Shown here in pieces: positions 60,350 through 64,000 of a DNA stretch of 64,000 nt. Position 1 is the stretch's first letter. Each line of letters begins with the position of its first letter. The position numbers were made by a program, and so were the translations under genes. The stretch spans positions 26,311,501 through 26,375,500 of the forward strand of contig NC_084891.1 of the NCBI RefSeq assembly GCF_958979055.1. Direction: 5' to 3'. The notes beneath the pieces are model-generated. The model saw only the letters and a list, made by a program, of their open reading frames with translations, did no database searches and was not told the origin of the DNA. The DNA comes from Alnus glutinosa. Lineage: Eukaryota; Streptophyta; Magnoliopsida; Fagales; Betulaceae.

Positions 60350-61040
60350 AATGTTTGATCAGTCTAAGCAAGGTATCCTTTTCCAGGCTTTGATATTCTT
60401 TTTTCCTTACAAAATCTTATTCTTGGCTTGAAACTAGTATGTTGCTTGAAGGAATCTTCTATTGTTGTCTATTATAATCCATCCCTTCATTATCAGATTA
60501 TCGATCCATAGTTAGAATCCTTCCATGCCCCTCCGCAAAATAAAAAATAAATAAATAAATAAATAAAAAGAGGAGGGGGTGACTAGAGTGGTTATTCTAC
60601 CTGGGCATGATTATAGTAGCTCTTGGTCGTTAGCAACCAATGATAGGAGGGGCTTACACAGTGAAAATCGCAGGCACTCCCTCAAGCCTAATTGAACCGT
60701 AACCTGACCCTGCTTCATTAAGACATCAGTGGACCCAATCGGGGTTGATGATTTCCATTGCAGGAGTTGAACTTATGCCCTAGTGTTTACCTAACCACAT
60801 GGGGTGATAGGAATAAGATTAGGGTTAGTAGTAAATCAGTAGTGATAGTAATAGATTTAAGGTTAGTAGTTGAGTTGGAATAAAATTAGGGTTAGATCAT
60901 TTTAAATTATGATTATATTATTCAAAATTTGGATTAGGATTAACTAAGAATTTATATTCATTTAGGTGTCATCTTATTGTATGTCTTTAAGACCAGTTTG
61001 TGATTAATGAGAATAAGAGAAGTTATTTGTTTCAGTAGAG
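60350..61040. other. region between PGM-like copy 3 and the right-end LINE
   Basis: The 5' flank homology to copies 1 and 2 ends at about 60375. Beyond it I see an ATAA tandem run (about 60541-60566), several AGGGTTAG blocks (about 60820-60895) and no gene. The AGGGTTAG blocks are scattered, not a telomere array. Confidence 0.5.
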
Positions 61041-61046
61041 GTGGCC

Positions 61047-61541
61047 TTAGCAAAAATTAGCAAAAATAATAAAATCATCAGCAAATAGAAGATGTCTAAT
61101 TGGAGAGCAGTTTCGAGCAATTTTAATACCCTTTAGAAGTCCAAGAGATTCCTGTTGATGAAAAAGTCGAGACAGAACCTCCGTACCGAGGATAAATAAA
61201 AACAAGGACAAAGGGTCTCCTTGGTGGAGTCCTCTAGCTAGAGTAAATAATCCAAATGAGCCGCTATTAATTAAGATAGAGAAAGATGGAGAGGTAACAT
61301 AAACCCGAATCCAGTTAATCCAAGTAGGATGAAAGCCCAGTTTACATAAGATGGCAAAGAGAAAGGACCACTGCATACGATCGAATGCTTTTTCCATGTC
61401 AATCTTGCCAGCCATAAGACTTCCACGACCTTGTTTTGATTTTATTGTATGAAGTAATTCATGGGCCATGATAGAATTATCTTGAATACTTATGGCAGGA
61501 ACAAAAGCAGATTGATATAGAGAGATAAAAAGGTGAAACAA
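61047..61541 (-). pseudogene. LINE reverse-transcriptase fragment
   Basis: Contains QSAFVPAISIQDNSIMAHE, KIDMEKAFDRMQW, RGLHQGDPLSLFLFIL and HLLFADDFIIFA, the core RT motifs including FADD. The thumb and everything after are deleted. Upstream RT (61541-62225) is broken. Confidence 0.9.
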
Positions 61542-62224
61542 ACCTTTGAAGCGATTAGCTAGGATTTTTGATATGATCTTGTAGATAATATTGCAAAGGG
61601 TGATTGGTTGGAAATGGTTGACAGAGAAAGGTCCCAGCTGCTTTGGAACCAGACCAATAAAAATATGATTTTGCTCTTTCAGAAGATGGTTTGTCTCAAA
61701 GAAATCCCAAACACATCGTAGGACTACATGCTTTACAATATCCTAATACTTTTTATAAAAAAGAGTGCTGTGAAGCTGTTCGGCCCCGGTGCGTTTGTAG
61801 ATCTAATGCTCGATAGGGCTGTGAAAATTTCATGCTCTAATGGAATGGCACACAGAGTCATGTTCTCTTCAATAGAAATAGAGCCATCCAATAAATTCAA
61901 AAAATCATCAATAATAGCAAGCGAGGAGGGGGAGAACAAGGAGCTAAAACAATTTATAAAGCAGCTTCCAATTGTAGCACGATCAGAGATCCAGGCTCCA
62001 GAGGGGAGCTTAAGGGAGGAGATATTGTTTCTTCTCCGTTTTATTAGAGTAAAAGTATAGAAGAATTTTCTAGTCCTTACAAGTAAGCCACGTTTCTCTA
62101 GATTTATTTTTCCAAAGAGTTTTTTCTTGTAGAAAAAGCTTAGCTAAGTCTTGTTTGAGTGAGACTTCCGCTTGAAAAGATTTTTCAGAAACATTGGACT
62201 ATTGTATAATATCAAGTTGTATCG

Positions 62225-63119
62225 TTAAAGAAGAGACCCTCGTTTGAATGTGACCAAAATGAAGCTTGTTCCAATTTTGAGAGCATATTTAGTGGCCTTC
62301 AACTTCTTGGACAACATAAAGGTTGGAGAGCCAGCAAAGTAGGAGCTCCAAGCAGCGGAGATAATATTCCTACAAGAGAGATCTCTTGTCCAGAATTCCT
62401 CAAACCTGAAAGGTTGAGGCTGATTATTTGATGGAGTGACAATATCTAGAAACAACAGATTGTGGTTAGAGGTGATGACCAAGAGATGTTGTATAGAGAA
62501 CGATGGAAATAGATGAATCCACTGAGTGGAGGCTAATCCCCTATCCAATCTTTCTTTGATAAGGTGGACATCATCTCTATTATTAGACCAAGTAAAAGGA
62601 TTACTAGAAAATCCCAAGTAAACCATTCCATTATTATTCATAAACAAACGTCGGAGGACGAGCATGCAAAAAGGCGTCCACCAATTTTTTCAAACTGATC
62701 TATTATCATATTGAAATCTCTTATACATAACCACGCACCGCTATGGTTTTCTCCAATAGTCGAGAGGGAGTCCCAAAAATTGCTTTTATTTTTGCTATAC
62801 GGGGGTCAGACAGAATCCAGGGTTTGTTAGGAGGGTTCGAGTAGCACCAAACATTTGTTGTATTAACATTGGTAAGAAAGCATACAAGATCCACACCATT
62901 GCGCCATACCAACAAAAGACCTCCTTTAGAACCAGAAGGAGGGACATGAGACATAAAAAAGAACCCTAAATTGTTCATTTTCACACTAGTTACAAAAGGT
63001 AAGGCCTTAGTTTCATATAGAAATATCACATCAGTATATAGCTTTCTAACCTTGACATTTAAACTACGAACTGCAGAGGCACAGGTCAACCCTCGACAGT
63101 TCCAGGATAGATGCTTCAT
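62225..63119 (-). pseudogene. LINE endonuclease domain, frameshifted
   Basis: An APE-type endonuclease opens MKHLSWNCRGLTCASAVRSL and has YETKALP (the usual ETK glutamate) and KGGLLLVWRNGVDL. The second frame (62665-62225) shows GLASTQWIHLFPS and SNHNLLFLD. These lie in different frames separated by a break near 62700, so the domain is not functional as read. Confidence 0.85.
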
Positions 63120-64000
63120 GGCGGTGGAGGTGGCCCTAACTGGCTCACCTCCTTAGGAGCAGTGGACAATGGGATCAGAACTTCCAAGTTTGCATCCTTC
63201 AGAATGGCTGGGTTGAACAATTTGTGACCACTGGAAGACCTGAAGAACCGATGGGAGTGGCTTAGAGGATCTGCCATCAAAGCTTTAGTGGTAGTGTGAC
63301 CATTTGGAGGAGGAGGTGGAGACTTGGTGGCTTGCCTGTTCAAAAATCCAGAGTGTAAGCTAGTATGAGATAAAGTTAGTGGTTTGATAGGAGACCCTGT
63401 TTGGAAGGCAAGAGCATGACTAGCAATGAGGGAATTTATGGGATCAGCAAGGGTGACTGAGTTTTTTATCAGTTAAAGACAAGGTTGCCATCTCCAACTG
63501 GGATGGAGAGTTTTGATGAGATTTCTTGAAAATTTTAGGTTTCCTTAGAAAAGCTATTGGCTCGGTGTCATCATCAGAGGGATGCTTTTTTCTTGTTAAT
63601 GTAGTGAAGAGGTATGTCGGGGGAGAGAGGAGGGGATGGAGCCGGGGGAGGGGAAGTAGCTGTGGCCATTGAGGGGGAAGAAGGCTGGCTTGGAGGAGCT
63701 TGTGGCTTGGGAAAGTAGGGATGGAATCGGGAGAGGAGTGGAGATGTGCGAGGAAACGTTCGAATGCAGAGGGAAAGGCGGGCTGGGTTAAGGTGAATGG
63801 GTGGGCTTAGTGTAGTGGGCGGGTTGGACAATTGGGATAAGGCTGAGTGTTTGTGAGTAGGTTAGAGATTGGGCTTAAAAGAGATGCCAGCCCATTGCGA
63901 GAGAAAGGCTTGGAAATGGGCTAGGTGGGCTATTTCGAGTGGATCAAGAGCATCCTGTATCTGGGCTTGGGTCGGGTTGGGCGTGTAGATTATTGGATAA

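Larger units (their letters stand above)
61047..64000 (-). mobile_element. LINE (L1-type) running off the right edge
   Basis: Read on the minus strand from the right edge, there are proline-rich open frames (63831-63116), an endonuclease start (63119) and reverse-transcriptase sequence down to 61047. The order EN then RT defines a LINE ORF2. It stops shortly after the FADD motif, so the rest of RT, the zinc-binding domain, RNase H and poly-A are missing at this end. The 5' part of the element lies outside the window. Confidence 0.85.

Noticed and set aside
60820..60895. Interstitial telomere repeat
   Set aside because: Several AGGGTTAG-like blocks occur but are irregular and spaced apart. 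They do not form a TTTAGGG array.

Overview
The window is nuclear DNA of a dicot plant. Genes have many GT-AG introns, intergenic DNA is AT-rich, and there are long microsatellites and several plant-type transposon families. The exact species cannot be fixed from the sequence; a woody rosid is a guess. The left 15 kb is gene-dense. It holds a PB1-domain (octicosapeptide/Phox/Bem1p) protein on the minus strand cut by the left edge (1-981), a complete six-exon BXL6-like GH3 beta-D-xylosidase on the plus strand (2558-6240), and a complete eleven-exon ODR-4-like membrane protein on the plus strand (8234-15165).

From 15.8 to 60.4 kb the window is a tandem cluster of three paralogous genes on the minus strand (17144-21381, 28528-34336, 55191-60276). 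Each has ten exons and encodes a plant 'phosphoglycerate mutase-like protein' of the histidine-phosphatase superfamily. All three reading frames reconstruct without a break (277, 303 and 277 aa). Because the three units align, each copy serves as an empty-site control for insertions in the others. A Copia LTR retrotransposon sits just 3' of copy 2, a SINE and a 1.06-kb foldback element lie in intron 1 of copy 2, LINE tails lie next to copies 1 and 2 and inside an intron of copy 3, and several MITEs are shared or copy-specific.

The largest insertion is 18.4 kb (36616-55054), just 3' of copy 3. It starts with CACTACAA, ends with the inverted form, and is flanked by the 3-bp duplication CAA, so it is CACTA (En/Spm-type) DNA. 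I see no transposase in it. It is composite: two partial copies of one CACTA element (36616-39795 and 47421-55054) bracket about 7.6 kb of other DNA. That DNA includes an intact intronless BBX32-like B-box gene (40766-41611) and a solo LTR nested in another LTR remnant. The right arm is interrupted by a 4.04-kb hAT-type element with a perfect 8-bp target duplication. A transposon-bounded segment carrying an intact regulatory gene is the strongest candidate in the window for something new.

The right end (about 61.0-64.0 kb) is a decayed LINE on the minus strand with endonuclease and reverse-transcriptase remnants that runs off the edge. The PB1, xylosidase and PGM-like neighbours recall an Arabidopsis chromosome 5 gene block, from memory only. 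The BBX32-like gene is not expected there, which fits arrival by transposition.
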